Source: Hymenobacter sp. J193 (GTDB lineage Bacteria; Bacteroidota; Bacteroidia; Cytophagales; Hymenobacteraceae). From it: a DNA stretch of 64,000 bases. Within the stretch, counting starts at the first letter, position 1, and each line of letters starts with the position of its first letter. Positions 51,868 through 60,554 of this stretch are shown one piece after another. Location of the stretch: NCBI RefSeq assembly GCF_024700075.1, contig NZ_JAJONE010000001.1, positions 2,818,001 through 2,882,000 of the forward strand. The letters are read 5' to 3'. A program made the translations under genes and the position numbers. The notes beneath the pieces were generated by a model. That model ran no database searches and was not told where the DNA came from. It saw only the letters and a program-made list of their open reading frames with translations.

Positions 51868-52506
51868 ATGGAACTGTCAGTATTAAACATCAAGGGTGAA
51901 GACACCGGCCGTAAGGTAACGCTGTCGGACGCTATTTTCGGCCTCCAGCCCAACGAGCACGTAATGTACCTCGACGTGAAGCAGTACTTGGCCAACCAGC
52001 GCCAGGGCACGCACAAGTCGAAGGAGCGTAATGAAGTAAGCGGCACGACCAAGAAGCTGAAAAAGCAGAAAGGTACGGGCGGCGCCCGCGCAGGTAGCAT
52101 GAAGTCACCGGTGTTCATCGGTGGTGGTCGTGTGTTCGGCCCCGAGCCCCGCGACTATGGCTTCAAGCTAAACAAAAAGACCAAGCGTCTGGCTCGCCTC
52201 TCGGCGCTGTCGTCGCTGGCACAGGACGGCAAAATCGCGCTGGTAGAAAATATCAGCCTGAGCGCCCCCAAAACCAAAGACTTCCTCAACATCCTGTCGG
52301 GCCTGAAGCTGAACAACGGCAAAAAGACCCTGCTGGTAACCGGCGAAGTAGACAAAAACGTCGTGCTGTCGGCCCGCAACGTGCAGAAAGTGAAAGTAGC
52401 TACACCCGTAGCGCTAAACACGCACGATCTGCTGAACACCGATACGCTGCTGCTGTCGGAAGCTGGTCTCACGGCTCTGGAACAACTCTACACCTCCGCT
52501 GAATAA
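51868..52506 (+). CDS. rplD: 50S ribosomal protein L4
   Basis: A 212-residue L4. Lines the exit tunnel with its extended loop (GTTKKLKKQKGTGGARAGSMKSPVFIGGGRVFGPEPRDYGFKLNKKTKRLARLSALS). In many bacteria L4 represses its operon; no such leader was recognised here. Its TAA overlaps the rplW ATG by one base. Confidence 0.97.
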   Translation: MELSVLNIKGEDTGRKVTLSDAIFGLQPNEHVMYLDVKQYLANQRQGTHKSKERNEVSGTTKKLKKQKGTGGARAGSMKSPVFIGGGRVFGPEPRDYGFKLNKKTKRLARLSALSSLAQDGKIALVENISLSAPKTKDFLNILSGLKLNNGKKTLLVTGEVDKNVVLSARNVQKVKVATPVALNTHDLLNTDTLLLSEAGLTALEQLYTSAE

Positions 52507-52793
52507 TGAGCACGCTGAAAAAACCCATCGTGACCGAGAAGGCCACGGGCCTGAACGAGAAAGGTCAGTACGTTTTCCAAGTGGAGCGTACCGCCAACAA
52601 GGTTCAGATCAAAAAGGACATCGAGCAGTTGTACGGCGTGACGGTAACGGGCATCAGCACGATCCGCACCAACGGTAAGCTCAAGTCCAAGTTCACGAAG
52701 ACTGGCGCCGTAGCCGGCCGTCGGGCACATGGCAAAAAAGCCATTGTAACCGTGAAGGAAGGCGACGTTATCGACTTCTACAACGGCATCTAA
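52506..52793 (+). CDS. rplW: 50S ribosomal protein L23
   Basis: A 95-residue L23 with LKKPIVTEKATGLNEKGQYVFQVERTANKVQIKKDIEQLYGVTVTGISTIRTNGKLKSKF. It sits at the tunnel exit and docks trigger factor and SRP. Coupled to rplD through the overlapping TAATG. Confidence 0.96.
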   Translation: MSTLKKPIVTEKATGLNEKGQYVFQVERTANKVQIKKDIEQLYGVTVTGISTIRTNGKLKSKFTKTGAVAGRRAHGKKAIVTVKEGDVIDFYNGI

Positions 52794-52834
52794 GGCTTGG
52801 CCTTCCTGCAATAGAGCATTTCTAAGCTAGCGTA

Positions 52835-53662
52835 ATGGCACTCAAAAAACTAAGACCAACATCACCGGGTCAGCGCTTCCGCATCGCCCCGGCCTTCGAC
52901 GAGATTACGACGTCGGAGCCGGAGAAGTCGCTGTTGGCACCCCTGAAAAAATCCGGTGGCCGCAATGCAGCGGGTAAAATGTCCAACCGTTACATCGGTG
53001 GTGGACACAAGCAAAAGTATCGTGTTGTTGACTTCAAGCGTGACAAAGCCGGTGTTCCGGCCACGGTGAAGACAATTGAATACGATCCAAACCGCACGGC
53101 GCGTATCGCCCTGCTCAACTACGCCGATGGCGAGAAGCGCTACATCGTAGCGCCCGCTGGCATCGAGGTAGGAGCCACGGTGGTATCGGGTACGGGTGTA
53201 GCCCCAGAAGTAGGTAATGCTCTTCCGCTGCGCGAAATCCCCCTGGGTACTATCGTTCACAACATCGAGCTGCACCCCGGCAACGGCGCCGCTATGGCCC
53301 GCTCGGCTGGTACGTACGCTCAGTTGGTAGCCCGCGAAGACCGCTACGCTACCCTGAAGCTGCCTTCCGGCGAGATGCGCATGGTACTCGTTACCTGCAT
53401 GGCTACGGTTGGTACCGTTTCGAATGGCGACCATATGAACGTACGTCTCGGCAAGGCTGGTCGTAACCGTTGGTTGGGCCGTCGTCCGCGCGTACGTGGT
53501 GTGGCTATGAACCCTGTAGATCACCCCATGGGTGGTGGTGAAGGTCGTTCGTCGGGTGGTCACCCCCGCAGCCGTAACGGCATCTTCGCTAAGGGTCAGA
53601 AGACGCGCAACAAGAACAAGTACTCTGAGCAGCTCATCGTTAACCGTAAAGGCAAGAAGTAA
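52835..53662 (+). CDS. rplB: 50S ribosomal protein L2
   Basis: A 275-residue L2, needed for subunit joining and peptidyl transferase structure. Motifs: [68 protein letters not shown] and the catalytic-region [38 protein letters not shown] with the conserved His. Confidence 0.98.
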   Translation: MALKKLRPTSPGQRFRIAPAFDEITTSEPEKSLLAPLKKSGGRNAAGKMSNRYIGGGHKQKYRVVDFKRDKAGVPATVKTIEYDPNRTARIALLNYADGEKRYIVAPAGIEVGATVVSGTGVAPEVGNALPLREIPLGTIVHNIELHPGNGAAMARSAGTYAQLVAREDRYATLKLPSGEMRMVLVTCMATVGTVSNGDHMNVRLGKAGRNRWLGRRPRVRGVAMNPVDHPMGGGEGRSSGGHPRSRNGIFAKGQKTRNKNKYSEQLIVNRKGKK

Positions 53663-53665
53663 GCA

Positions 53666-53944
53666 ATGGCACGTTCGCTAAAAAAAGGGCCGTACATTGA
53701 CTTCCGGCTCGAGAAGAAAGTTTCGGCAATGGAAGACTCCGGCAAAAAGTCGGTGGTGAAGACCTGGTCTCGCCGCTCGATGATTTCGCCAGACTTCGTA
53801 GGCCACACCTTCGCCGTTCACAACGGCAATAAGTTCATTCCGGTGTATGTGACGGAAAACATGGTTGGCCATAAGCTCGGTGAGTTTGCCCCCACCCGTA
53901 ACTTCCGTGGCCACATCGCCAAGAAAGATAAAGGCAAGCGCTAA
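53666..53944 (+). CDS. rpsS: 30S ribosomal protein S19
   Basis: A 92-residue S19 of the 30S head: [20 protein letters not shown], then [52 protein letters not shown]. Normal length, four bases after rplB. Confidence 0.97.
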   Translation: MARSLKKGPYIDFRLEKKVSAMEDSGKKSVVKTWSRRSMISPDFVGHTFAVHNGNKFIPVYVTENMVGHKLGEFAPTRNFRGHIAKKDKGKR

Positions 53945-53945
53945 G

Positions 53946-54425
53946 ATGGAAGCAGTAGCTAAACTCCGTAATGTGCCCACCTCGCCGCGCAAAATGCGCT
54001 TGGTGGCCAACCTGGTACGCGGTCAGAAAGTGACCCGTGCTCTGGGCTTGCTGAAATTCGAGGCAAACTCCGGTGCCGCCCGCGTTGAAAAACTGCTCCT
54101 GTCGGCTCTGGCCAACTGGCAGCAGAAGAACGAGGACGAGCGTATCGAAGACGCGAACCTCTACATCAAAGAGATTTTCGTGGATGAAGGCCGCCAGTTG
54201 AAGCGTCTGCGCCCCGCCCCCCAAGGCCGTGGCCACCGCATCCGCAAGCGCAGCAACCACGTGACGCTGATCCTGGATTCGAAGGTAGAACCGCTCGGTA
54301 GCAAAGCTGCCGCCCAGCAAGCTTCCGAAACTACGTCTGCCGATAACGCCGCCGCTCCGAAGAAAACCACTCGTCGCAGCTCGGCTAAGAAATCCACCGA
54401 AACCAAGGCAGAAGCCTCCGCATAA
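53946..54425 (+). CDS. rplV: 50S ribosomal protein L22 with long C-terminal extension
   Basis: The core L22 ([52 protein letters not shown]...[27 protein letters not shown]) is normal and includes the tunnel hairpin. At 159 residues it is well over the usual ~110-115: the last ~45 residues are Ala/Ser/Thr/Lys-rich ([25 protein letters not shown]) and probably disordered on the solvent side. ATG 53946 lies one base after the rpsS stop. Confidence 0.96.
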   Translation: MEAVAKLRNVPTSPRKMRLVANLVRGQKVTRALGLLKFEANSGAARVEKLLLSALANWQQKNEDERIEDANLYIKEIFVDEGRQLKRLRPAPQGRGHRIRKRSNHVTLILDSKVEPLGSKAAAQQASETTSADNAAAPKKTTRRSSAKKSTETKAEASA

Positions 54426-54430
54426 GCACT

Positions 54431-55318
54431 ATGGGACAGAAAGTAAATCCGGTTGGCTTCCGTCTGGGCGTCATCAAAGGATGGGACTCGAACTGGTACG
54501 GCGGCAAGGACTTTGCCGACAAACTGGTGGAGGACGAAAAGATCCGCAAGTATATCATGGCTCGTATCCCGAAAGGTGGCATTAGCCGCATCGTGATTGA
54601 GCGTACCCTGAAGCGTATCACCATCACCATCAACACGGCCCGTCCGGGCGTGGTAATCGGTAAAGGTGGCGCTGAGGTGGATAAGATCAAGGACGAGCTG
54701 AAGCAGATTACCGGCAAAGACGTTCAGATCAACATCTTCGAAATTAAGCGTCCGGAACTCGACGCCAAGCTGGTAGGGGAGAGCATTGCCCAGCAGCTGC
54801 AGGCGCGTATCTCGTTCCGTCGCGCCATGAAGATGTCTATCCAGGCTGCTATCCGCGTTGGTGCCGAAGGCATCAAAATCCAGTGCGGTGGCCGTTTGGG
54901 TGGTGCTGAAATTGCCCGCTCCGAGCAGTACAAGGAAGGTCGTACGCCGTTACACACACTGCGCGCCGATATCGACTACGCCCTGTCGGAAGCTCAGACC
55001 GTGTATGGCAAGATCGGCATCAAGGTGTGGATCATGCGCGGTGAGGTATTCGGCAAGCCCGACCTGTCGCCCAACCAGGTTCCTGCCAACCAAGGCAACG
55101 ACACCCGTGGTGGCAATGACCGTGGCCCACGCGGTGAGCGTGGTGACCGTGGTGGTGACCGTGGCCCGCGTCGCGACCGGAATGACCGGGGTGGCGACAA
55201 TCGTGGCGGTGACAACCGCGGCGGTGGTCAGGGTGCTGGTGGTGGCGCTCCTCGCCGTAGCGGTGGAGGTCCCGGTGGTCAGAACCGTGGTGGTCAGGGT
55301 GGCGGCCCCCGCCGCTAG
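54431..55318 (+). CDS. rpsC: 30S ribosomal protein S3 with C-terminal RGG tail
   Basis: The core S3 (residues 1 to about 215) is standard: [25 protein letters not shown] domain with [23 protein letters not shown], and [32 protein letters not shown]. At 295 residues it exceeds the usual ~210-240. Residues about 222-295 form a tail made almost wholly of G, R, N and D, with repeated [10 protein letters not shown] and RGDRGGDRG motifs. S3 lines the mRNA entry channel. A similar tail is on the N-terminus of S5 (59303). The tail is probably unstructured and RNA-binding; that role is inference. Confidence 0.96.
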   Translation: MGQKVNPVGFRLGVIKGWDSNWYGGKDFADKLVEDEKIRKYIMARIPKGGISRIVIERTLKRITITINTARPGVVIGKGGAEVDKIKDELKQITGKDVQINIFEIKRPELDAKLVGESIAQQLQARISFRRAMKMSIQAAIRVGAEGIKIQCGGRLGGAEIARSEQYKEGRTPLHTLRADIDYALSEAQTVYGKIGIKVWIMRGEVFGKPDLSPNQVPANQGNDTRGGNDRGPRGERGDRGGDRGPRRDRNDRGGDNRGGDNRGGGQGAGGGAPRRSGGGPGGQNRGGQGGGPRR

Positions 55319-55358
55319 TCCTTTTCCTTTCTCTCGAATCTCAATTCAAGAATAACTC

Positions 55359-55781
55359 ATGTTACAGCCGAAAAGGACCAAGTATCGCAAGATGCAAAAG
55401 GGTCGCGTGCATGGCCTAGCCTACCGCGGCAGCTCCATTGACTTCGGTTCGTTTGCTATCAAGTCGCTCGAAACGGCTTGGATTACGGCACGACAGATCG
55501 AAGCGGCCCGTATCGCCATGACCCGCGCTATGAAGCGTGAAGGCCAGGTGTGGATCCGAATTTTCCCCGACAAGCCAATTACCAAGAAGCCAGCCGAAGT
55601 GCGGATGGGTAAGGGTAAAGGTTCGCCCGAGTACTGGGTAGCCGTTGTGAAGCCTGGTACCATCATGTTCGAGTCGGACGGGGTAACCCTGGAAGTAGCG
55701 CAGGAGTCGCTGCGTCTGGCCGCGCAGAAACTGCCGGTTCGTACGCAATTCATTGTTCGTCGCGACTATCAAGAAGCATAA
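55359..55781 (+). CDS. rplP: 50S ribosomal protein L16
   Basis: A 140-residue L16. Contacts A-site tRNA and is placed late in 50S assembly. Motifs: [38 protein letters not shown], then [38 protein letters not shown] with the conserved Arg-Met-Gly-Lys-Gly-Lys-Gly loop. Normal length. Confidence 0.97.
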   Translation: MLQPKRTKYRKMQKGRVHGLAYRGSSIDFGSFAIKSLETAWITARQIEAARIAMTRAMKREGQVWIRIFPDKPITKKPAEVRMGKGKGSPEYWVAVVKPGTIMFESDGVTLEVAQESLRLAAQKLPVRTQFIVRRDYQEA

Positions 55782-55784
55782 ACC

Positions 55785-55997
55785 ATGAAGAACGCCGATA
55801 TCCGCGCCCTCTCCCTAGAGGACCTCAAAAACCAGATCAAGACCGAGCAAGCCAATGGCCAGAGCCTGCGTTTCGCGCACGCTATTTCGCCCCTGGAAAA
55901 CCCGCTCCGCCTGAACCAAAGCCGCAAGAATGTCGCCCGTCTGCTGACCGAGCTCAAGCGTCGCGAGAACGAGCAGGCAACTAACACTGCTAACTAA
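55785..55997 (+). CDS. rpmC: 50S ribosomal protein L29
   Basis: A 70-residue two-helix protein beside the tunnel exit: [58 protein letters not shown]. Three bases after rplP and two before rpsQ. Confidence 0.95.
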   Translation: MKNADIRALSLEDLKNQIKTEQANGQSLRFAHAISPLENPLRLNQSRKNVARLLTELKRRENEQATNTAN

Positions 55998-55999
55998 CG

Positions 56000-56290
56000 A
56001 TGGCAAGCAACGAAGCACAGCAGGCCCCTGCCGCCGAAGAGCGGAACCTGCGCAAAGAAATCATCGGGCGCGTTTCCTCCTCCAAAATGGACAAGTCCAT
56101 TACGGTGATTGTGGAAAGCAAAATGAAGCACCCGATCTACGGTAAGTTCGTTACCAAGTCGACCAAGTTCATGGCCCACGACGAGAATAACGAATGCGGC
56201 GAAGGTGATACCGTGCGTATCATGTCGACCCGTCCGCTGAGCAAGAACAAACGCTGGAGACTGGTAGAAATCGTAGAACGCGCCAAGTAA
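56000..56290 (+). CDS. rpsQ: 30S ribosomal protein S17
   Basis: A 96-residue OB-fold protein binding 16S helix 11. Core: [80 protein letters not shown]. The N-terminus ([14 protein letters not shown]) is a short extra segment. One base separates it from rplN. Confidence 0.96.
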   Translation: MASNEAQQAPAAEERNLRKEIIGRVSSSKMDKSITVIVESKMKHPIYGKFVTKSTKFMAHDENNECGEGDTVRIMSTRPLSKNKRWRLVEIVERAK

Positions 56291-56291
56291 G

Positions 56292-56659
56292 ATGATACAG
56301 CAAGAATCCCGTCTGACCGTCGCTGATAACAGCGGCGCCAAAGAAGTTCTCTGCATCCGTGTCCTCGGTGGCACGGGCAAGAAATACGCCAGCGTAGGCG
56401 ACAAGATCGTAGTAGCCATCAAATCGGCTATTCCGTCCGGCAACGCCAAAAAGGCGCTGTATCCAAAGCCGTGGTAGTTCGCACGAAGAAGGAAATCCGC
56501 CGCAAGGACGGTTCCTATATCCGCTTCGACGACAACGCGGCCGTACTGCTCAACAACAACGACGAGCCCCGCGGCACGCGTATCTTCGGCCCCGTGGCCC
56601 GCGAACTGCGCGAAAAGCAGTTCATGAAGATTGTTTCGCTGGCTCCTGAAGTTCTCTAA
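56292..56659 (+). CDS. rplN: 50S ribosomal protein L14, frameshifted in this sequence
   Basis: Binds 23S rRNA at the subunit interface. The N-terminal half ([54 protein letters not shown]) reads correctly to residue 54, then derails (ALYPKPW, stop at 56477). The rest ([62 protein letters not shown]) is one base out. At 56448-56454 the sequence is AAAAAGG; one more G gives the universal [17 protein letters not shown] and a 122-residue protein. L14 is essential, so a base-deletion error in the sequence is by far the likeliest cause. Confidence 0.94.
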
Positions 56660-56662
56660 GCA

Positions 56663-56926
56663 ATGGCAACGAAAACGAAAGCAACGCCCGCGAAACTGCA
56701 CGTAAAAACTGGTGATACCGTATTGGTAATTGCCGGCGACGAGAAAGGCAAAACCGGTGTTATCAAATCGGTGAACCGCTCGACGCAGCGTGTTATCGTG
56801 GAAGGCCTGAACCTGGCAACCAAGCACAACAAACCCAGTGCGAAGAACCCCCAGGGCGGCATCACGAAGATTGAAGCCGGCATTCACGTGAGCAACGTGA
56901 AGGCGGTGGAATCGACCACCCGCTAA
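56663..56926 (+). CDS. rplX: 50S ribosomal protein L24
   Basis: An 87-residue KOW-domain assembly initiator: [72 protein letters not shown]. It ends at the shortened C-terminus common in this phylum, without the later part of the E. coli protein. Three bases after rplN. Confidence 0.94.
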   Translation: MATKTKATPAKLHVKTGDTVLVIAGDEKGKTGVIKSVNRSTQRVIVEGLNLATKHNKPSAKNPQGGITKIEAGIHVSNVKAVESTTR

Positions 56927-56940
56927 CCTGCCCTACCACA

Positions 56941-57501
56941 ATGGCTCGACTCAAAGAGAAATATCAAAAAGAAGTAGTACCGGCGCTCCAGGAGAAATTC
57001 CAGTTCAAGAGCATCATGCAGGTACCACGCATCACCAAGATCTGCATCAACCGCGGCATTGGCGCGGCGGTAGCCGACAAGAAGCTGGTGGACAACGGTG
57101 TGGATGAACTGACGACCATAACTGGTCAGAAGGCTGTTCCTACCATTGCCAAGCGTTCGGTGTCGAACTTCAAACTGCGTGAAGGTATGCCAATCGGTGC
57201 CCGCGTTACCCTGCGTGGCAATCAGATGTACGAGTTTCTCGACCGTCTGCTGACCGTAGCGCTGCCCCGCGTGCGTGACTTCAAAGGCATCAACGACAAA
57301 GGCTTCGATGGCCGCGGTAATTATACCCTGGGCATCAAAGAGCAAATCATCTTCCCGGAAATTTCGATTGACAAGATCAAGTCGATTGCCGGTATGGATA
57401 TCACCTTCGTAACGACGGCCGAAAACGACGAACAGAGCTACGAGCTGCTGCGCGCCTTCGGTATGCCATTCGCTAACGCCAAGAAACAAAACAATGGCTA
57501 A
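56941..57501 (+). CDS. rplE: 50S ribosomal protein L5
   Basis: A 186-residue L5 of the central protuberance, contacting 5S rRNA and P-site t[117 protein letters not shown]. Overlaps rpsN by eight bases. Confidence 0.97.
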   Translation: MARLKEKYQKEVVPALQEKFQFKSIMQVPRITKICINRGIGAAVADKKLVDNGVDELTTITGQKAVPTIAKRSVSNFKLREGMPIGARVTLRGNQMYEFLDRLLTVALPRVRDFKGINDKGFDGRGNYTLGIKEQIIFPEISIDKIKSIAGMDITFVTTAENDEQSYELLRAFGMPFANAKKQNNG

Positions 57502-57763
57502 GGAATCGATGAAAGCCCGGGAGCGGAAGCGCATTGCTGTCGTTGCCCGCTACGCCGAGAAGCGCAAAGCCCTGAAAGCGGCCGGCGACTACGAAGGCCT
57601 GGACAAACTGCCCCGCAATGCCTCGCCCGTGCGTTTGCACAACCGCGACAAAATTGACGGCCGCCCCCGTGGATACATGCGCAAGTTCGGCATCAGCCGG
57701 GTGCGTTTCCGCGAAATGGCCCTCGCCGGCAAAATTCCCGGCGTGACCAAGTCCAGCTGGTAG
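57494..57763 (+). CDS. rpsN: 30S ribosomal protein S14, zinc-independent form
   Basis: An 89-residue S14 without any Cys, the longer C-minus type rather than the ~61-residue zinc-ribbon type: [32 protein letters not shown] and [43 protein letters not shown]. The start overlaps the end of rplE in another frame. Confidence 0.96.
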   Translation: MAKESMKARERKRIAVVARYAEKRKALKAAGDYEGLDKLPRNASPVRLHNRDKIDGRPRGYMRKFGISRVRFREMALAGKIPGVTKSSW

Positions 57764-57877
57764 TACCACTGCTATTGTCTTAAAGCAGTTCGCCTGCGCA
57801 AGACAATGATACATGGCAGGTTGCCAAAAGAAACCATTGGCCGAGCCTTAACAAGCCGAGCCGAGTAGTCTTAACTG

Positions 57878-57914
57878 AAAATTTCGTCGCCGCTTTCCGT
57901 GGCGGCGAAATTTT
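57878..57914 (+). terminator. Hairpin ending in T run between rpsN and rpsH
   Basis: AAAATTTCG (57878-57886) pairs with CGAAATTTT (57906-57914), with an inner CCGC/GCGG stem. A terminator-like structure directly before, and partly overlapping, the next promoter. Confidence 0.62.
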
Positions 57915-57924
57915 CCTATCTTTG
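57894..57924 (+). promoter_or_regulatory. Internal promoter before rpsH
   Basis: TATCTTTG at 57917-57924 matches TAnnTTTG, with TTTC at 57894-57897, 19 bases upstream, as a weak -33 element. The 199-base gap (57764-57962) contains this and the hairpin. Confidence 0.65.
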
Positions 57925-57962
57925 CGGCCCCTAGAATTAGGAGCTTCTTTTCTACATTCTCA

Positions 57963-58361
57963 ATGAATACAGATCCAATTGCCGACTACCTGACCCGGGT
58001 ACGCAATGCCATCAAGGCAAACCACCGGGTAGTAGAGATTCCGGCCAGCAACATCAAAAAGGAAATCACGAAAGTGCTCTACAAGAAAGGGTACATTCAG
58101 AGCTACCGCTTTGATGATGCAGCAGTACAAGGCACGATCAAAATCGCGCTGAAGTACAACCCAACCACGAAGGCTCCTGCCATCACCAAGCTGGAGCGCA
58201 TCAGCTCGCCTGGTCTGCGTACGTATGCTCACGTGGAGAACCTGCCCCGCGTATTGAGCGGTCTGGGTATTGCAATTCTGTCGACGTCGAAAGGCGTGAT
58301 GACGGAGAAAGAGGCAAAAGCCGAAAACGTGGGCGGCGAAGTGCTGTGCTACGTCTACTAA
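57963..58361 (+). CDS. rpsH: 30S ribosomal protein S8
   Basis: A 132-residue S8, a primary 16S rRNA binder: DPIADYLTRVRNAIKANHRVVEIPASNIKKEITKVLYKKGYI and LPRVLSGLGIAILSTSKGVMTEKEAKAENVGGEVLCYVY. In enterobacteria S8 represses spc; no S8 operator was recognised here. First gene after the internal promoter. Confidence 0.97.
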   Translation: MNTDPIADYLTRVRNAIKANHRVVEIPASNIKKEITKVLYKKGYIQSYRFDDAAVQGTIKIALKYNPTTKAPAITKLERISSPGLRTYAHVENLPRVLSGLGIAILSTSKGVMTEKEAKAENVGGEVLCYVY

Positions 58362-58381
58362 TCTGAAAGGAAAACGAGACT

Positions 58382-58936
58382 ATGTCACGCATTGGTAAAC
58401 TGCCCATCAGCCTGCCCGCCAACGTGCAGGTTGAAGTGAGCAACGAAAATACGGTAACCGTAAAGGGCCCAAAAGGCACGCTGGTTGTTCCGGTAGACCG
58501 CGACATCATCGTGGCGCAGGAAGACGGCCAGCTGGTGGTAACCCGCCCTACGGAGCAGAAGCGTCACAAAGCTATGCACGGCCTCTACCGCTCTTTGCTG
58601 AACAACGCGGTAAGCGGTGTTAGCAACGGTCTGGAAGAGAAACTGGAGTTGGTAGGTGTAGGTTACAAAGCCTCCATGGCTGGTACCACCTTGGAGCTGG
58701 CTCTGGGCTACTCGCACAATATCTTCCTGGCGCTGCCGAAGGAAGTAACGGCTACTGCTGTTACCGAAAAAGGCAAGAACCCCATCGTAACCCTCACCAG
58801 CATTGATAAGCAGTTGCTGGGACAGGTAGCCGCCAAAATTCGTTCGCTGCGTAAAGTTGAGCCCTACAAAGGCAAAGGCGTACGCTTCGTGGGCGAGCAG
58901 ATTCGTCGTAAGGCTGGTAAAACGGCTTCGAAATAA
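58382..58936 (+). CDS. rplF: 50S ribosomal protein L6
   Basis: A 184-residue two-domain protein near the sarcin-ricin loop: MSRIGKLPISLPANVQVEVSNENTVTVKGPKGTL, and late LTSIDKQLLGQVAAKIRSLRKVEPYKGKGVRFVGEQIRRKAGKTASK. Normal length. Confidence 0.97.
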   Translation: MSRIGKLPISLPANVQVEVSNENTVTVKGPKGTLVVPVDRDIIVAQEDGQLVVTRPTEQKRHKAMHGLYRSLLNNAVSGVSNGLEEKLELVGVGYKASMAGTTLELALGYSHNIFLALPKEVTATAVTEKGKNPIVTLTSIDKQLLGQVAAKIRSLRKVEPYKGKGVRFVGEQIRRKAGKTASK

Positions 58937-58945
58937 CATCACACC

Positions 58946-59296
58946 ATGGCTTTCGATAAAGCAACTAGAAGAAAACGGATCCAGCGCATCATCCGCACTA
59001 AGGTGGCTGGCACGTCCGAGCGCCCGCGTCTGTCGGTGTTTCGCAGCAATACGGGCATTTATGCCCAGATTATTGACGACACCATTGGCCGCACGCTGGC
59101 AGCTGCTTCCTCGAAGCACGTTTCGGTGGAAGGGGGCAACGGAGTCGCCCTCGCCGCCGCAGTCGGCAAAGAGCTTGCCGCCCGTGCTCAGGAAAAAGGC
59201 ATTACGAAAGTGGTATTTGACCGTTCGGGTTACCTCTACCACGGCCGTGTAAAATCATTGGCAGAAGGAGCCCGCGAAGGCGGCCTTAATTTCTAA
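58946..59296 (+). CDS. rplR: 50S ribosomal protein L18
   Basis: A 116-residue 5S-rRNA-binding protein: [109 protein letters not shown]. Starts nine bases after rplF. Confidence 0.97.
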   Translation: MAFDKATRRKRIQRIIRTKVAGTSERPRLSVFRSNTGIYAQIIDDTIGRTLAAASSKHVSVEGGNGVALAAAVGKELAARAQEKGITKVVFDRSGYLYHGRVKSLAEGAREGGLNF

Positions 59297-59302
59297 CGCA
59301 TC

Positions 59303-59896
59303 ATGGCAGAATTCAACAACAACCGTGGTGGCGGTAATGACCGGGGCGGCAATGACCGTCGTGGTGGTGGAAACGACCGAGGCGGTAACCGTGACCAGGC
59401 TCCCCGCGCGGCCGAGTCCGACCTGAAAGAAAAAGTGGTTGCCATCAACCGCGTAGCGAAAGTGGTAAAAGGCGGTCGTCGCTTCAGCTTCTCTGCTATC
59501 GTGGTAGTAGGCGACGGCAACGGCACCGTAGGCTACGGCCTTGGCAAAGCCAACGAAGTAACTGACGCCATTGCCAAAGGCATTGACGACGCCAAGAAAA
59601 ACCTGGTGAAGGTGCCGCTGTACAAGCACACCGTTCCTCACGTAATGGAAGGCAAGTACTCCGGTGGCTTCGTACTAGTTCAGCCAGCTGCTGCTGGTAC
59701 CGGTGTAATTGCTGGTGGTGCTATGCGTGCCGTATTCGAAAGCGCCGGTATTAAAGACGTACTGGCTAAGTCGAAAGGCTCGTCGAACCCCCACAACGTG
59801 GTAAAGGCAACTTTCGATGCGCTGCTGAAAATGCGTGACCCGATGCAGATTGCTCAGGCCCGCGGTATCACACTCGCCCAAGTATTTAACGGTTAA
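59303..59896 (+). CDS. rpsE: 30S ribosomal protein S5 with N-terminal RGG extension
   Basis: Core S5 from about residue 40 is normal: [66 protein letters not shown] and [36 protein letters not shown]. The 197-residue total exceeds the usual ~165-170 because residues about 5-40 are an extension of N, R, G and D with repeated NDRGG and NDRRGGG motifs, then [12 protein letters not shown]. The same style of sequence forms the tail of S3. S3 and S5 together form the mRNA-unwinding entry site, so both tails should project near incoming mRNA. Confidence 0.96.
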   Translation: MAEFNNNRGGGNDRGGNDRRGGGNDRGGNRDQAPRAAESDLKEKVVAINRVAKVVKGGRRFSFSAIVVVGDGNGTVGYGLGKANEVTDAIAKGIDDAKKNLVKVPLYKHTVPHVMEGKYSGGFVLVQPAAAGTGVIAGGAMRAVFESAGIKDVLAKSKGSSNPHNVVKATFDALLKMRDPMQIAQARGITLAQVFNG

Positions 59897-59903
59897 GAGT
59901 CAG

Positions 59904-60083
59904 ATGGCGCAGATCCAAATTAAACTCGTGAAAAGCGTTATCGACCGCCCAGAGCGTCAGAAACGCACGGTGAAGGCCCTTGGCCTCGGCAAAATGGGTA
60001 GCACCAAAAGCGTGGAAAATACGCCTCAGGTTGCTGGCATGGTAAACGCCGTGAAACACCTGTTGGAAGTAACCGAACTGTAG
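59904..60083 (+). CDS. rpmD: 50S ribosomal protein L30
   Basis: A 59-residue L30: MAQIQIKLVKSVIDRPERQKRTVKALGLGKMGSTKSVENTPQVAGMVNAVKHLLEVTEL, with the usual VKSxI...RQKxTLxxLGL pattern. ATG 59904 follows the rpsE stop by seven bases; the longer frame to 59835 overlaps rpsE. Confidence 0.95.
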   Translation: MAQIQIKLVKSVIDRPERQKRTVKALGLGKMGSTKSVENTPQVAGMVNAVKHLLEVTEL

Positions 60084-60097
60084 GAAGTATCTCGATT

Positions 60098-60541
60098 ATG
60101 AATCTCAGCAATCTCAAACCCGCCATTGGTGCTACCCGCAATGAAAAGCGCGTAGGTCGTGGTACGGGTTCCGGCCGTGGCGGCACGTCAACGCGCGGTC
60201 ATAAAGGTGCCAAGTCCCGTTCGGGCTACTCCAAAAAGTCGGGCTTCGAAGGTGGCCAGATGCCCCTGCAGCGCCGTGTACCTAAGTTCGGCTTTAAGAG
60301 CCTGAACCGCGTGGAGTACAAAGCCATCAACTTAGATGTGCTGGCTGGCCTCGCCGAAGGTGGTGCTACCACCCTGGACTCCGCTTTCTTTGTAAACGCT
60401 GGTCTGGCTTCGAAAAGCGCCAAGATTAAAATCCTCGGCCGCGGCGAAATTGCCACCGCCTTGGAAGTTCATGCCCACGCTTTCTCGAAATCGGCTGTTG
60501 AAGCTATTGAGAAGGCCGGCGGTAAAGCAGTGACGCTGTAA
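60098..60541 (+). CDS. rplO: 50S ribosomal protein L15
   Basis: A 147-residue L15: MNLSNLKPAIGATRNEKRVGRGTGSGRGGTSTRGHKGAKSRSGYSKKSGFEGGQMPLQRRVPKFGFKSLNR, and later IKILGRGEIATALEVHAHAFSKSAVEAIEKAGGKAVTL. The Gly/Arg-rich N-terminal loop is the normal L15 feature and not an extra tail. Confidence 0.97.
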   Translation: MNLSNLKPAIGATRNEKRVGRGTGSGRGGTSTRGHKGAKSRSGYSKKSGFEGGQMPLQRRVPKFGFKSLNRVEYKAINLDVLAGLAEGGATTLDSAFFVNAGLASKSAKIKILGRGEIATALEVHAHAFSKSAVEAIEKAGGKAVTL

Positions 60542-60554
60542 CGTCTTTTCGGCG

